NCBI RefSeq assembly: GCF_010501105.1
Contig: NZ_QVMQ01000022.1
Location: 140,688-203,805 of the forward strand
Direction of reading: 5' to 3'
DNA from: Dysgonomonas sp. 511
GTDB lineage: Bacteria > Bacteroidota > Bacteroidia > Bacteroidales > Dysgonomonadaceae
DNA length: 63,118 nt
Each line of letters starts with the position of its first letter. Positions within the stretch are counted from its first letter, which is position 1. The notes beneath the pieces were generated by a model. The model was given only the letters and a program-made list of their open reading frames with translations, made no database searches and had not been told where the DNA came from. Position numbers and translations under genes: made by a program. This document shows, one piece after another, positions 1-8,609 of this stretch.

Positions 1-199
1 ACTAGCCTTTTGCTTCCTTTTGGGCAATGCCAAAAGGGAGGACAAGCCCAGGAGGGCGCGGCAGGATGAGCTAAAGATGAAATATTTAACTCAAGATTGC
101 TTTTATGCATAATATAAAAAAAACGTTTTGCAGTTATTCCAACTGCTGATTCGCATAATAAATAAAAAGCTGTTAACTTTGTTAATCTTTAAATGAACA

Positions 200-211
200 G
201 AAAAAGTAACA
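200..211. repeat. half copy of the GTTAC palindromic repeat
   Basis: AGAAAAAGTAAC lies just upstream of the first thioesterase start codon. It matches the left arm of the palindromic repeat seen complete at 735-790 and 8121-8280. No right arm is seen here, so it may be a remnant or chance. Confidence 0.4.
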
Positions 212-214
212 GGT

Positions 215-625
215 ATGAGTAAACCATTATACGAATACAATATGAAAGTGCGCGACTACGAATGCGATGCACAAGGTATTGTGAACAACGCCAATTATCA
301 GCATTATTACGAAGTTGTGCGCCACGAGTTTCTGGAAAAGCACGGGCTGAATTTTTACGAATTGCACGAAGAGGGTATAGATGCCGTGGTGGTAAGCGTG
401 TACATACGCTACAAACATTCGCTGCGGGGTGCAAACGACTTTGTGTGTACGGTCGACTCTATCGAAAAGGAGGGGGTACGCTATATCTTCAACCAGAAAA
501 TCATTCGCCTGCGAGATGGCAAAGTATGTTCTACGGCGAGGGTCGAAACCGCTTGCATGATGAATGGAAAAGTGGGTAAGCCTGAGTTGTTCGATAGTGT
601 TTTGGGTAAATATCTGTTGGAATAA
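215..625 (+). CDS. acyl-CoA thioesterase, hotdog (4HBT/YbgC-like) family, copy 1
   Basis: A 136-residue single hotdog-domain protein, the usual length for 4HBT/YbgC thioesterases. The signature helix entry is near the N-terminus: VRDYECDAQGIVNNANY followed by a Tyr/Glu-rich stretch and RHE. Asp18 sits where the 4HBT family carries its catalytic acid. Members hydrolyse acyl-CoA or acyl-ACP thioesters in the cytoplasm; the substrate cannot be read from sequence. A close paralogue follows at 869-1282, and a histidine phosphatase and a secreted nuclease come after it on the same strand. The ATG chosen gives the standard family N-terminus. A GTTAC-repeat half copy lies directly in front of it. Family assignment is firm, physiological role unknown. 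Confidence 0.85.
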   Translation: MSKPLYEYNMKVRDYECDAQGIVNNANYQHYYEVVRHEFLEKHGLNFYELHEEGIDAVVVSVYIRYKHSLRGANDFVCTVDSIEKEGVRYIFNQKIIRLRDGKVCSTARVETACMMNGKVGKPELFDSVLGKYLLE

Positions 626-734
626 AGGGATAGTAAGAAGGGGGATTATAAAAAAGGACGTCTTTGAATTTTCTTCCTGTAGGTTTATCTATATATGCGC
701 CTTGGTCTCCGGCTTCCCATAGGGTAAGCCGACA

Positions 735-790
735 CAAGAAAAAGTAACAATAAAAAAGGAGCTAAAAAGTGTTACTTTTGTTACATTTTA
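735..790. repeat. intergenic palindromic repeat, GTTACTTTTT family
   Basis: Left arm CAAGAAAAAGTAACAA and right arm AAAAAGTGTTACTTTTG are separated by about 15 bases, so AAAAAGTAAC/GTTACTTTTT forms an inverted repeat. A second right-arm fragment is at 826-848. The same arrangement recurs at 8121-8172, 8228-8280 and, interrupted, 8441-8609. The 243-base gap 626-868 between the two thioesterase genes holds little else. Confidence 0.65.
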
Positions 791-825
791 TTGCTCTATA
801 TGCTGATTAGCAACAATATGCAGAG

Positions 826-848
826 TTTTCAAAAGTGTTACTTTTTAC
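826..848. repeat. right-arm fragment of GTTACTTTTT repeat
   Basis: TTTTCAAAAGTGTTACTTTTTA repeats the right arm of the element at 735-790. It lies about 20 bases upstream of the second thioesterase ATG. Confidence 0.5.
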
Positions 849-868
849 TGTGATTAAAACTGAAAAAT

Positions 869-1282
869 ATGGCAAAAGTATTTGAGAATAGAATGAAAGT
901 GCGCGACTACGAGTGCGATTCGCAAGGGGTGGTAAACAATGCCAACTACCAACATTATTTCGAAGCTACCCGCCACGAACTAATGGAACTTTGCGGTTTG
1001 CGCCTTCGCGACCTTACCGCAGAAAATATCATTCCCGTGGTGAGAAATGTGAATATCAGCTATCGCAATTCGTTGCGCGGTTCCGAAGAGTTTGTTTGCA
1101 CAGCTACCGCAGTGCGCGAGGGGTTGCGCTATTATTTTCATCAGGATATTACCCGCATACCCGATAATACGCTGTGTGCGAAGGCTGTTATCGAAGTAGT
1201 TTGCTTGGTGAACGGCAAAGTGGCTGCACCCGATATGTTCGACAAGGTGTTTGCCGATTATATAACATGGAAGGAAAAATAA
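869..1282 (+). CDS. acyl-CoA thioesterase, hotdog (4HBT/YbgC-like) family, copy 2
   Basis: A 137-residue paralogue of the protein at 215-625. It shares KVRDYECDSQGVVNNANYQ, the RHE motif and the NSLRG segment at about residue 70. Asp17 is the predicted catalytic acid. The two proteins align end to end without gaps of note, so this is a tandem duplication that has diverged. Substrate preference is probably different, but that is inference. The gene is separated from its twin by a repeat-bearing 243-base gap and is followed 58 bases later by the phosphatase gene. Confidence 0.85.
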   Translation: MAKVFENRMKVRDYECDSQGVVNNANYQHYFEATRHELMELCGLRLRDLTAENIIPVVRNVNISYRNSLRGSEEFVCTATAVREGLRYYFHQDITRIPDNTLCAKAVIEVVCLVNGKVAAPDMFDKVFADYITWKEK

Positions 1283-1340
1283 TGAAAAATAATATAACGG
1301 TTTAGTAACTGTTACTCAGAATAAAACAAGAATACCAAAG

Positions 1341-2057
1341 ATGTCTGACAAGATCACGATATATGTTGTCCGCCACGGGCAGACAATAATGAATGCCCTG
1401 AACCGCGTACAGGGGTGGTGCGATTCGCCGCTTACAAAAGACGGGATAAATGTAGCCCGCTATCTGGCATACGGATTAGATGCCGAAGGTATAAATTTTC
1501 GCACAGCCTATTGCAGCGACCTGCGCCGTACACGGCAAACCACTCAGATAATATTGGGAGCAAAGGGGCAGGAAGACATTCCTGTAATCGAGTTTGCCGG
1601 ACTACGCGAAGCTTGTTTCGGAAGTTTCGAAGCCGATTTCAACAGGACGATGTGGTACAATGCCGCCCTCTATATGCATTATCCTACAGCCGAAGCGATG
1701 ACCAAGGATGTGTTGGCGAAGAAGATAAGTTACAAGCATGTACTAGATGCTATCAAACAAATAGATACAATGGGGTTGGCCGAAAATTTTGCGCAAGTGG
1801 AAGCACGTACGCAGGAGAGCCTTAGGGAAATAGCCGAGAATGAAGTACAGTACGGCGAGGCGAACATACTGGTAGTGTCGCATGGTATGAGCATACTGGC
1901 CATGTTGCTGGGATTGGGTGGCGACAGGTTGTTTACACGCCCGCTCGATAATGCTGCTGTGTGCAAGGTTACATACTGCGCCGGGCAGTTTACGGTAGAA
2001 TCTATGGCAGACCTGAGTTTTGTAGAAAAGGGTAAATCGTTGGCAAAAGAAGATTGA
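1341..2057 (+). CDS. histidine phosphatase (phosphoglycerate mutase-like) family protein
   Basis: A 238-residue branch-1 histidine phosphatase. The N-terminal VVRHGQT gives the phosphorylated His12 with Arg11; Arg62 (DLRRTRQT region), Glu90 (LREA) and His181 (VVSHGMS) complete the catalytic pocket. The family dephosphorylates small metabolites or acts as phosphoglycerate mutase. The length, and a middle part unlike GpmA, favour a phosphatase; the substrate is unknown. Its TGA overlaps the ATG of the nuclease gene, indicating translational coupling. Operon membership with the upstream thioesterase (58-base gap) is plausible. Confidence 0.82.
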   Translation: MSDKITIYVVRHGQTIMNALNRVQGWCDSPLTKDGINVARYLAYGLDAEGINFRTAYCSDLRRTRQTTQIILGAKGQEDIPVIEFAGLREACFGSFEADFNRTMWYNAALYMHYPTAEAMTKDVLAKKISYKHVLDAIKQIDTMGLAENFAQVEARTQESLREIAENEVQYGEANILVVSHGMSILAMLLGLGGDRLFTRPLDNAAVCKVTYCAGQFTVESMADLSFVEKGKSLAKED

Positions 2058-2533
2058 TGAAAATGAGATACATAATATTGTTATTAAGCCTTTGTCTCTT
2101 ATCATCCTGCCAGCCACAGGGCGAAGGGTTGATGGGAGAGGTAGTTTCCGTTGCCGATGGCGATACAATGACTATCCAGACTAGCGACGGCAGGCGTATA
2201 AAAGTGAGGCTAGAGGGTATAGATGCACCCGAAAGGGGGCAGGATTATGGTACTAAAGCCCGCAATCACCTCAACGACCTTTGCTATGGCAAGAGAGTGA
2301 TGATAGACCATAAGGGCGAAGACCAGTATGGCAGGGTATTGGGAGTTGTGTATCTGGGCGACCTGAATGTAAATGAAGAAATGGTGCGAGTAGGTCTGGC
2401 ATGGTATTACAGCTATTTTGTTACCGATGCCCGTTTGGATTCGCTTGAGCAGGAAGCCCGAAGGAAAAAACTCAATATATGGAGTATGGATAATCCTATT
2501 CCCCCACACCAATTCAGAAAAAGCAAGAGGTAA
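2057..2533 (+). CDS. thermonuclease-family (SNase-like) lipoprotein
   Basis: About 158 residues, with a lipoprotein signal ending in LLSSC near residue 18, so the mature protein should be membrane-anchored and extracytoplasmic. The rest is one staphylococcal-nuclease domain: DGDT metal-site motif, RLEGIDAPE (catalytic Arg and Glu) and DQYGRVLG (second catalytic Arg), ending with a WYYSYF segment typical of the family. It should cleave DNA or RNA in a calcium-dependent way. The ATG at 2057 overlaps the stop codon of the phosphatase; a TTG three bases earlier and an ATG at 2063 are weaker start options. Confidence 0.83.
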   Translation: MKMRYIILLLSLCLLSSCQPQGEGLMGEVVSVADGDTMTIQTSDGRRIKVRLEGIDAPERGQDYGTKARNHLNDLCYGKRVMIDHKGEDQYGRVLGVVYLGDLNVNEEMVRVGLAWYYSYFVTDARLDSLEQEARRKKLNIWSMDNPIPPHQFRKSKR

Positions 2534-2628
2534 TCATACTAGGGTCAACGCATGAAATTTATCTAAACTCAATTCGCCCCCCACAGTGGCCGAAACAGTG
2601 ATATTATTTTTCATATTTGCTCTGTAAA

Positions 2629-4080
2629 TTATATTGCCTGTTCTTTCTTTTTAGAAATACAAAATAAACCTGCTGCTGTCAGTAGTCCGTTGCACAGTAG
2701 TATTTCGTACCCTACACGGTAATCGTATGCTTTAAATAGCAATACTTCAAGCGCATAGCTTAACAGAGGGGCTAAGATACAAACAAGAGGCACTAACTTA
2801 TCACAGATATTCTTCTTCTGGAATAGCCCGAAAAAGAACAATCCCAGCAATGGGCCATAAGTATAAGAGGCTACCTTATAGATGGTATCCAACACGTTTT
2901 CCTGATGGACTGAATTGATGATAAGGATACAAGCAAGGAACAATATGCTGATTACTATATGCACCTTTTTCCTTGTTTTTTTTGCTTCTACAGGGTCTTG
3001 CTTTTCCACGTTCAGCAAATCCACGCAAGTGGTGGTAGTCAAAGCCGTTAATGCCGAATCGGCACTCGAAAATGCGGCGGCGATAATGCCTATCGTGAAG
3101 AAAACCAATACAGGCAAACCCAGATATTCAGTAGCTAGTATAGGAAGTATCTGATCCGATTTTTCGGGGATATCGATACCATGTTGATTCATAAACAGCA
3201 GCAATAAAATGCCCAGAGCCAGAAAGATATAGTTGATAGGCACAAAGGCAAAACCGTAGGTTATCATATTTTTGCGGGCATCTTTCAGGCTACGGCAGGT
3301 AAGGTTTTTTTGCATCATATCCTGATCGAGTCCGGTCATTACGATGGTGATAAACATACCGCTGAGGAATTGCTTTACGAAATGCTGCCTCGATGTCCAG
3401 TCGTCGAAAACAAATATGCGCGAATGTTCATTACCGGTTATGGCTTCTATTGTTTGCCATACTCCTAAATCCATTCGCGATGCCACCTGGCAGATTATCA
3501 ATATTATAGCCATGAGAAATGACAGGGTTTGCAATGTGTCTGTCCATATTACGGTTTTTATTCCGCTTCGGAATGTATATGCCCATATCAATAGGATGAT
3601 GGTAGATACTGTCAGCCAGAACGGGATGCCCCATTGGTCGAAAACGAAAGTCTGCAATATCATGGCCACCAGATAGAGGCGTGCAGCAGCACCTATCAGT
3701 TTCGAGAGGATGAAAAAAGATGCTCCTGTCTTATACGAATAAAGCCCGAAGCGTTGTTGCAGGTAACCATATATGGTCGTCAGATTGAGTTTGTAGTATA
3801 GAGGAAGTAGTATGTATGCCACGGCAAAATAGCCTGCAACAAAGCCAAATACCATCTGCATATATGTCATATCAAACTTGCCTACCATTCCCGGTACGGA
3901 TATGAATGTAACTCCCGATATGGATGCTCCTATCATGCCGATGGCGACAATATACCATGGCGATTGCCTGTTGGCGAGGAAGAATGTTGCATTGTCGCTG
4001 CTTTTTCTACTTACAATATGCGATATTGCGAGCAGTATGCAGAAGTAGGTGAGAATGATGATAAGTATAGATATGCCCAT
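2629..4080 (-). CDS. sodium:solute symporter (SSS family) permease
   Basis: A 483-residue polytopic membrane protein with about 13 hydrophobic helices, the usual SSS size. Helix 2 has the family pattern IGMIGASISGVTFISVPGMV, and the TM8 area SADSALTALTTTTCVDLL matches the sodium-site serine/threonine region of SSS proteins. It should import an organic solute (sugar, amino acid, sialic acid or similar) driven by Na+; the substrate cannot be called. It stands alone on the minus strand between the nuclease gene and tRNA-Met. A 9-bp stem at 4115-4145 lies in its likely leader. Confidence 0.85.
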   Translation of the reverse strand: MGISILIIILTYFCILLAISHIVSRKSSDNATFFLANRQSPWYIVAIGMIGASISGVTFISVPGMVGKFDMTYMQMVFGFVAGYFAVAYILLPLYYKLNLTTIYGYLQQRFGLYSYKTGASFFILSKLIGAAARLYLVAMILQTFVFDQWGIPFWLTVSTIILLIWAYTFRSGIKTVIWTDTLQTLSFLMAIILIICQVASRMDLGVWQTIEAITGNEHSRIFVFDDWTSRQHFVKQFLSGMFITIVMTGLDQDMMQKNLTCRSLKDARKNMITYGFAFVPINYIFLALGILLLLFMNQHGIDIPEKSDQILPILATEYLGLPVLVFFTIGIIAAAFSSADSALTALTTTTCVDLLNVEKQDPVEAKKTRKKVHIVISILFLACILIINSVHQENVLDTIYKVASYTYGPLLGLFFFGLFQKKNICDKLVPLVCILAPLLSYALEVLLFKAYDYRVGYEILLCNGLLTAAGLFCISKKKEQAI

Positions 4081-4114
4081 TAGTCGATAGATGGTTACAC
4101 TTCGTTTAATAAAT

Positions 4115-4145
4115 AAAGAGTGTGATTCTAAAAACTACACTCTTT
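4115..4145 (-). promoter_or_regulatory. 9-bp stem-loop in the symporter leader
   Basis: AAAGAGTGT pairs perfectly with ACACTCTTT across a 13-base loop, 35-65 bases upstream of the symporter start on the same strand. It could terminate readthrough from tRNA-Met or act as a leader structure; there is no long T tract after the stem on the minus strand. Confidence 0.45.
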
Positions 4146-4396
4146 AGCCTTGTGCCATGAAGGGATTGCGAGTGATTTCTTATAATGTTTTTGATCATCT
4201 TGTTCACGAATCAATTTCTTGTAAATTTGTTCTAACCATGATTGGAGCTATTTCGTAGCTTGTAGACGGGCACAAAGATAAGACATCTATACAATTTATC
4301 ATAAGATAAAGGACAAAGATTGAGGTTTGTTCAAGGCATAACTATTGAAACCTTATTTAGGATCCCTTATTTATAAAGAATTTTATGCAAAATAAA

Positions 4397-4428
4397 AAAC
4401 ACCTACAAAATTAAATTTGTAAGTGTTT
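4397..4428 (-). terminator. putative terminator of tRNA-Met
   Basis: AAACAC-c-TACAAA pairs with TTTGTA-a-GTGTTT around a short AT loop immediately 3' of the tRNA on its strand, followed by a T-rich run. Position and shape fit an intrinsic terminator. Confidence 0.6.
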
Positions 4429-4439
4429 GATTTTCTTTG

Positions 4440-4513
4440 TAGCGGGACCGAGAATTGAACTCGGGACCTCATGATTATGAATCATGCGCTCTAACCATCT
4501 GAGCTATCCCGCC
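4440..4513 (-). tRNA. tRNA-Met (CAT anticodon)
   Basis: On the minus strand the sequence begins GGCGGGATAGCTCAGATGG, has anticodon stem CATGA/TCATG with loop TTCATAA (anticodon CAT), T-arm GAGTTCAATTC and acceptor end TCCCGCT plus A73. No CCA is encoded. The D-arm and anticodon arm resemble elongator tRNA-Met; a tRNA-Ile2 with lysidine-modified CAT cannot be excluded. Initiator tRNA is unlikely because the anticodon stem lacks the three G:C pairs. Confidence 0.93.
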
Positions 4514-4532
4514 AACTATCTGTTAGCGGGTG

Positions 4533-4564
4533 CAAAAATAGGACAATATTTTATATAATACAAG
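4533..4564 (-). promoter_or_regulatory. promoter of tRNA-Met
   Basis: On the minus strand CTTG (4564-4561), 20 bases, then TATTTTTG (4540-4533) match the Bacteroidota -33/-7 pattern, about 20 bases upstream of the tRNA. Confidence 0.65.
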
Positions 4565-4695
4565 TTTCTTTTTATAAAATCTGAAAAATATTTTTCTTGC
4601 TATCGGCAACACTTTAATACTCAATCAAAAAACACATAATAAAAATTTAAGAATATTATCTTTACCGAATATATCGCAAACCCTTAACTTTTTAC

Positions 4696-4703
4696 TACTT
4701 TTG
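4696..4703 (+). promoter_or_regulatory. -7 box of the LptF/G-ribBA unit
   Basis: TACTTTTG fits TAnnTTTG and lies about 25 bases before the permease start. No convincing -33 box is seen. Confidence 0.5.
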
Positions 4704-4728
4704 TAGTCGGTTTTTGAATACTTCATAG

Positions 4729-6783
4729 ATGCTGAGGATAAAAAGGCTATATACATTCATTATACAAACTTTCCTACCCGTTTTCTTCATGACATTCGGG
4801 ATATGTTTGTTCATTGTCTTGATGCAATTCTTGTGGCGATATATCGAAGAATTTGTAGGCAAGGGACTCGATAATCTGGTTTTAGCCGAACTGTTCTTCT
4901 ATGCCGCCCTCCAGTTCATCCCCATGGCACTCCCCCTTTCCCTGTTGTTGGCCTCGCTAATGGCCTTTGGCAATATGGGCGAAAGAATGGAGCTGCTCGC
5001 CATCAAAGCTTCCGGCGTATCGTTGCTAAAAGCAATGCAGCCACTAATAATCCTCATTGCCTGTATAGCCATCAGCCTGTTCTTTTTCCAGAACGAAGGA
5101 TTGCCGCGTATCAATGTCAAGTTCAGGTCGCTGCTCATCTCCGTTAAGCAAAAATCGCCCGAGCTGGATATACCCGAAGGTTCCTTCTACAGCAGCATAC
5201 CCAACTACAATCTCTATGTAAAGAAGAAAGACCCTATAACTAAGATGCTCAAGGAGGTGATGATTTACGAAACTTCCGAAGGCTTCAACAATATGTCGGT
5301 CTTTGTCTGCGACTCGGCACAAATGGGTACGTCGGAAGACAAAAAATTCCTGCTGCTCACCCTTTACGACGGGCAACGCTTCGCAAGTTTTAAACAAGCA
5401 GACATAAAGAATACTTCCCGGTACAATGAAAATCAATTTGTACCCTATAGCCGCGAAAACTTCAAGACCAAAGAGATAATCATCAAATTTGACGGCAATT
5501 TTGACCGGATGGAAGAATCGGCACTCGAAGGCACGCAAATTTCCAAAAACATCGTACAATTAGGGCTGTCCATCGACTCTATGACCACCGTACTCGACAG
5601 CCTCAACCAAAAAGACAGGCGGGTAATCGGAAAACAAACCTACCTGACATACAGAACCAACGAGTCGTACATAAAAAAGAAGGAAGCGCCAACCAAAGAA
5701 GAACCTCAAGCAATAAAGGCAGAAGACCCCGCCAAACTTGTAGGGCGGATAGACTTCGACTCTTTACTCAACTCATATAGCCGCAGCGAGATACAACAAC
5801 ATTACTCGCGCGCGTCGAGCGATGCCGAAAGCTATAAATACAATATTATAGACCTCGTGCAAAAGAAAAACCTGCAAAAGAACATAAGGATGCACAAAGT
5901 AGAATGGCACCGCAAATTCGTATTGTCGTTCGCCTGCCTTATCTTCTTCTTTATAGGTGCACCACTGGGAGCCATCATCCGCAAAGGAGGATTGGGTATG
6001 CCCGTAGTAGTTTCCGTGGCCATGTACATCGTATATTATATGGTAGACAATATAGGCTACAAAATGGCGCGCGACGCCGTTTGGGAAGTATGGCAGGGCA
6101 TGTGGCTCAGTTCGGCCGTATTCTTTCCTTTAGGCGTGTTCCTCACCTACAAGGCGATGAACGACTCGGCGTTGTTCAACCCCGAAGCATACAATAAATT
6201 CTTCCGCAAATTGCTGTATATAAAATATCCGGAAAGAATAACAGACGAAGAACGCAAAAATATCATAGCCCATATCCCCGACATCTCATCATTGGATGTC
6301 GCGCCCGAAGTCCTTGCAGGGTTACAGGCAATGGATAGCGATAAACTCAGGGATGTAATACAGAATTACGAAAACTACAGTTATACCAAAGACCGCCAGG
6401 TAGCCGCCCTGAGCATATTAAAATCGCGGGGAGCCGAAATGAACGATATCATAGACCGCCGCGACAAACGATATATAGACACCCTACAAGCTATGTACAC
6501 CCAAAACTCGCTGATAGCATGCCTGGGCTATATAGCAGCCCTTATATCCATCATCCTGCTGCCGGGCGGATGGAAATGGATTGCTGCCGGGCTTTACGCC
6601 ATACTGTTTATACGTACGGTCACTTACTACTACACATTCTACAAAGACATAAAGACAAAAAACAAATGGTACCATTTCGTCATATCCCTTCTTTCATTAG
6701 CATTGTACCCTTTCCTGTTCCCATTTGTGAAAAAGCATATGCAGAAAGACAAAAGCGAAGTGGAAATAATCACATATACATAA
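4729..6783 (+). CDS. LptF/LptG (YjgP/YjgQ) family permease, extended
   Basis: 684 residues. N-terminal transmembrane helices (about 10-120) are followed by a long periplasmic-type region (about 125-390) and more helices (about 400-490), the LptF/LptG architecture of the ABC permease that extracts lipopolysaccharide from the inner membrane. LptF/G of Proteobacteria are about 360 residues; this protein has an extra C-terminal part (about 500-684) ending in further hydrophobic helices and a basic tail, as often seen in Bacteroidota members. The long predicted extramembrane segment may be the beta-jellyroll. ribBA follows after 27 bases, so the two are probably co-transcribed. Confidence 0.82.
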   Translation: MLRIKRLYTFIIQTFLPVFFMTFGICLFIVLMQFLWRYIEEFVGKGLDNLVLAELFFYAALQFIPMALPLSLLLASLMAFGNMGERMELLAIKASGVSLLKAMQPLIILIACIAISLFFFQNEGLPRINVKFRSLLISVKQKSPELDIPEGSFYSSIPNYNLYVKKKDPITKMLKEVMIYETSEGFNNMSVFVCDSAQMGTSEDKKFLLLTLYDGQRFASFKQADIKNTSRYNENQFVPYSRENFKTKEIIIKFDGNFDRMEESALEGTQISKNIVQLGLSIDSMTTVLDSLNQKDRRVIGKQTYLTYRTNESYIKKKEAPTKEEPQAIKAEDPAKLVGRIDFDSLLNSYSRSEIQQHYSRASSDAESYKYNIIDLVQKKNLQKNIRMHKVEWHRKFVLSFACLIFFFIGAPLGAIIRKGGLGMPVVVSVAMYIVYYMVDNIGYKMARDAVWEVWQGMWLSSAVFFPLGVFLTYKAMNDSALFNPEAYNKFFRKLLYIKYPERITDEERKNIIAHIPDISSLDVAPEVLAGLQAMDSDKLRDVIQNYENYSYTKDRQVAALSILKSRGAEMNDIIDRRDKRYIDTLQAMYTQNSLIACLGYIAALISIILLPGGWKWIAAGLYAILFIRTVTYYYTFYKDIKTKNKWYHFVISLLSLALYPFLFPFVKKHMQKDKSEVEIITYT

Positions 6784-6810
6784 ACAACATTAGGAGGCTG
6801 ATATAAGAAA

Positions 6811-8028
6811 ATGGACGAAATAAAGCTCGATAAGGTAGAAGACGCCATCGAAGAAATAAGAAAAGGCAATTTCGTTATCGTTGTCGACGACGAAGACAGG
6901 GAAAACGAAGGCGACCTTATCATTGCCGCCGAGGCTATAACTCCCGAAAAGGTAAACTTTATGGAAACCCATGCGCGGGGGCTGATCTGCGCACCGCTGA
7001 CAGGCGAACGTTGCGAAGAACTCGACCTGCCAATGATGGTGACACACAATACATCGTCGCATGCCACACCGTTTACCGTTTCCATCGATTTGCTCAAAGA
7101 CGGAGTCACTACCGGAATATCGGCATACGACCGGGCACAGACCATACTGGCACTTACCAAAAGCGACACCAAACCCGAAGATTTTGGCCGCCCCGGACAT
7201 ATATTCCCCCTGCGGGCAAAAGAAAAAGGTGTGCTTAGCCGCGTAGGACATACCGAAGCCGCTGTCGATCTGGCACGCCTGGCAGGTATGTATCCGGCAG
7301 GAGTACTTATAGAAATAAAAAAGGAAGACGGTGAAATGGCACGTCTGCCCGAACTTAAAATAATGGCAGACAAATTCGGGTTGAAACTCATTTCTGTAGC
7401 CGACCTTATAAAATACCGCCTCGAAAGAGAGTCGCTGATAGAAAGAGGCGTTGAGGTTAAGATGCCTACAGCATACGGGAATTTCAGACTTATCCCGTTC
7501 AGGCAATTATCCAACGGGCTGGAACATATCGCGCTGATAAAAGGCGACTGGGAAAAAGACGAACCCGTACTTGTACGCGTACATTCTTCGTGTATGACGG
7601 GCGACATACTCGGTTCGTGCCGCTGCGAATGTGGCGAACAGCTGCACAAAGCAATGCAAACCATAGAAAAAGAGGGTAAAGGAGTTATCGTTTATCTCAA
7701 CCAGGAAGGCCGCGGCATAGGCTTGATGGCAAAAATGGAAGCTTACAAATTGCAGGAAGAAGGTTACGACACAGTAGATGCCAACCTACATCTGGGTTAC
7801 CGTGCCGACGAACGCGACTATGGAGTAGGGGCAACAATACTCAGGGAATTGCGCATCACCAAAATGAGGTTGATGACAAACAATCCTATAAAACGTAAAG
7901 GGCTGGAGTCGTTCGGGCTGCATGTAGTAGAAAATGTGCCCTTAGAAATAGCTCCGAATAAATATAACGAGTTTTATATGCAGACAAAGAAAGAGCGTAT
8001 GGGACACAATCTTCATCAGTTTGATTAG
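6811..8028 (+). CDS. ribBA: bifunctional 3,4-dihydroxy-2-butanone 4-phosphate synthase / GTP cyclohydrolase II
   Basis: A 405-residue riboflavin-biosynthesis fusion. The N-terminal RibB half (about 1-205) carries [12 protein letters not shown] for metal and ribulose 5-phosphate binding and the [16 protein letters not shown] region. The RibA half (about 210-400) carries [20 protein letters not shown] with the three zinc cysteines and NQEGRGIGL with the catalytic arginine. It opens both branches of the pathway, making the four-carbon unit and the pyrimidine from GTP. An AGGAGG sits 13 bases before the ATG, too far to be a strong ribosome site. No FMN riboswitch is visible in the 27-base gap. 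Confidence 0.96.
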   Translation: MDEIKLDKVEDAIEEIRKGNFVIVVDDEDRENEGDLIIAAEAITPEKVNFMETHARGLICAPLTGERCEELDLPMMVTHNTSSHATPFTVSIDLLKDGVTTGISAYDRAQTILALTKSDTKPEDFGRPGHIFPLRAKEKGVLSRVGHTEAAVDLARLAGMYPAGVLIEIKKEDGEMARLPELKIMADKFGLKLISVADLIKYRLERESLIERGVEVKMPTAYGNFRLIPFRQLSNGLEHIALIKGDWEKDEPVLVRVHSSCMTGDILGSCRCECGEQLHKAMQTIEKEGKGVIVYLNQEGRGIGLMAKMEAYKLQEEGYDTVDANLHLGYRADERDYGVGATILRELRITKMRLMTNNPIKRKGLESFGLHVVENVPLEIAPNKYNEFYMQTKKERMGHNLHQFD

Positions 8029-8120
8029 TTAGTGTTTAGGGTGAGCATAAATTTGAAAGATATTTATCTATAATAAGCTCTTGGGTTTCCCGACAGGGAT
8101 GGGAATAGAACGAAGCCGCA

Positions 8121-8172
8121 GCAAGAAAAAGTAACAATCTGAAAAGGGGCGGAAAAGTGTTACTTTTTTTAC
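8121..8172. repeat. GTTACTTTTT palindromic repeat
   Basis: GCAAGAAAAAGTAACAATCT and, 12 bases on, GGAAAAGTGTTACTTTTTT. Arms are inverted copies of each other; nearly identical in layout to 735-790. Confidence 0.65.
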
Positions 8173-8227
8173 ACCTCACTCCCCGCTCTCTCCAAAGGGA
8201 GAGAGAGCCGCAGGCCTCGACAAGAGA

Positions 8228-8280
8228 GGAAAAAGTAACCCGATAAAATACTCGAAAAAGTGTTACTTTTGTTACTTTTT
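8228..8280. repeat. GTTACTTTTT palindromic repeat
   Basis: GGAAAAAGTAACCCG, spacer, then AAAAAGTGTTACTTTTG and TTACTTTTT. This copy has the longest right arm, in which the GTTACTTTT motif occurs twice. Confidence 0.65.
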
Positions 8281-8440
8281 GGCCTGTCTTTGTCATTGAC
8301 TACGTTGCACTCTGCCGAACGTTGTTTCTGAGGAACGAAGGATCTCTTTCCTCTCAAGAGGAGAAACGCGTCTTATCATTGGCGTGGCACAGAGTGACCA
8401 AAATTAGCTTTACCCAAGTGGGATACAAAAGCTAGATACA

Positions 8441-8609
8441 GCAAGAAAAAAGTAACATCTGAAAACTGGTGTAAAAAGTGCATAGTACATGACAAAAATT
8501 AAAATTATTGTAATATTAGCATTGTAGGGGCGAATTATCATTCGCCCGTCGGTTGTGTCGGGCGTAAGATATTACGACTGTGTAAAAAGTGTTACTTTTG
8601 TTACTTTTT
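8441..8609. repeat. GTTACTTTTT repeat interrupted by a 99-base insertion
   Basis: The left arm GCAAGAAAAAAGTAACATCT (8441) is separated from the right arm (8580-8609) by extra DNA. The 12-mer GTGTAAAAAGTG occurs at 8469-8480 and again at 8580-8591, flanking 99 bases (8481-8579). Within these 99 bases is a hairpin-forming stretch GGGGCGAATTATCATTCGCC. This looks like a small insertion with target duplication. Confidence 0.55.

Larger units (their letters stand above)
4081..4439. other. gene-free interval between symporter and tRNA-Met
   Basis: AT-rich, with no credible coding sequence. It holds two hairpins, one at 4115-4145 and one at 4397-4428, described separately. Nothing else is recognisable. 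Confidence 0.6.

Noticed and set aside
4440..4513. Initiator tRNA or a tRNA-Ile2 reading for the CAT tRNA
   Set aside because: The anticodon stem lacks three G:C pairs of the initiator. Ile2 cannot be fully excluded, but the arms resemble elongator Met.
6784..6810. FMN riboswitch before ribBA
   Set aside because: The gap is 27 bases, far too short for the aptamer.
6639..7664. 341-residue minus-strand frame across ribBA
   Set aside because: Antisense to a clear RibBA; no recognisable domain.
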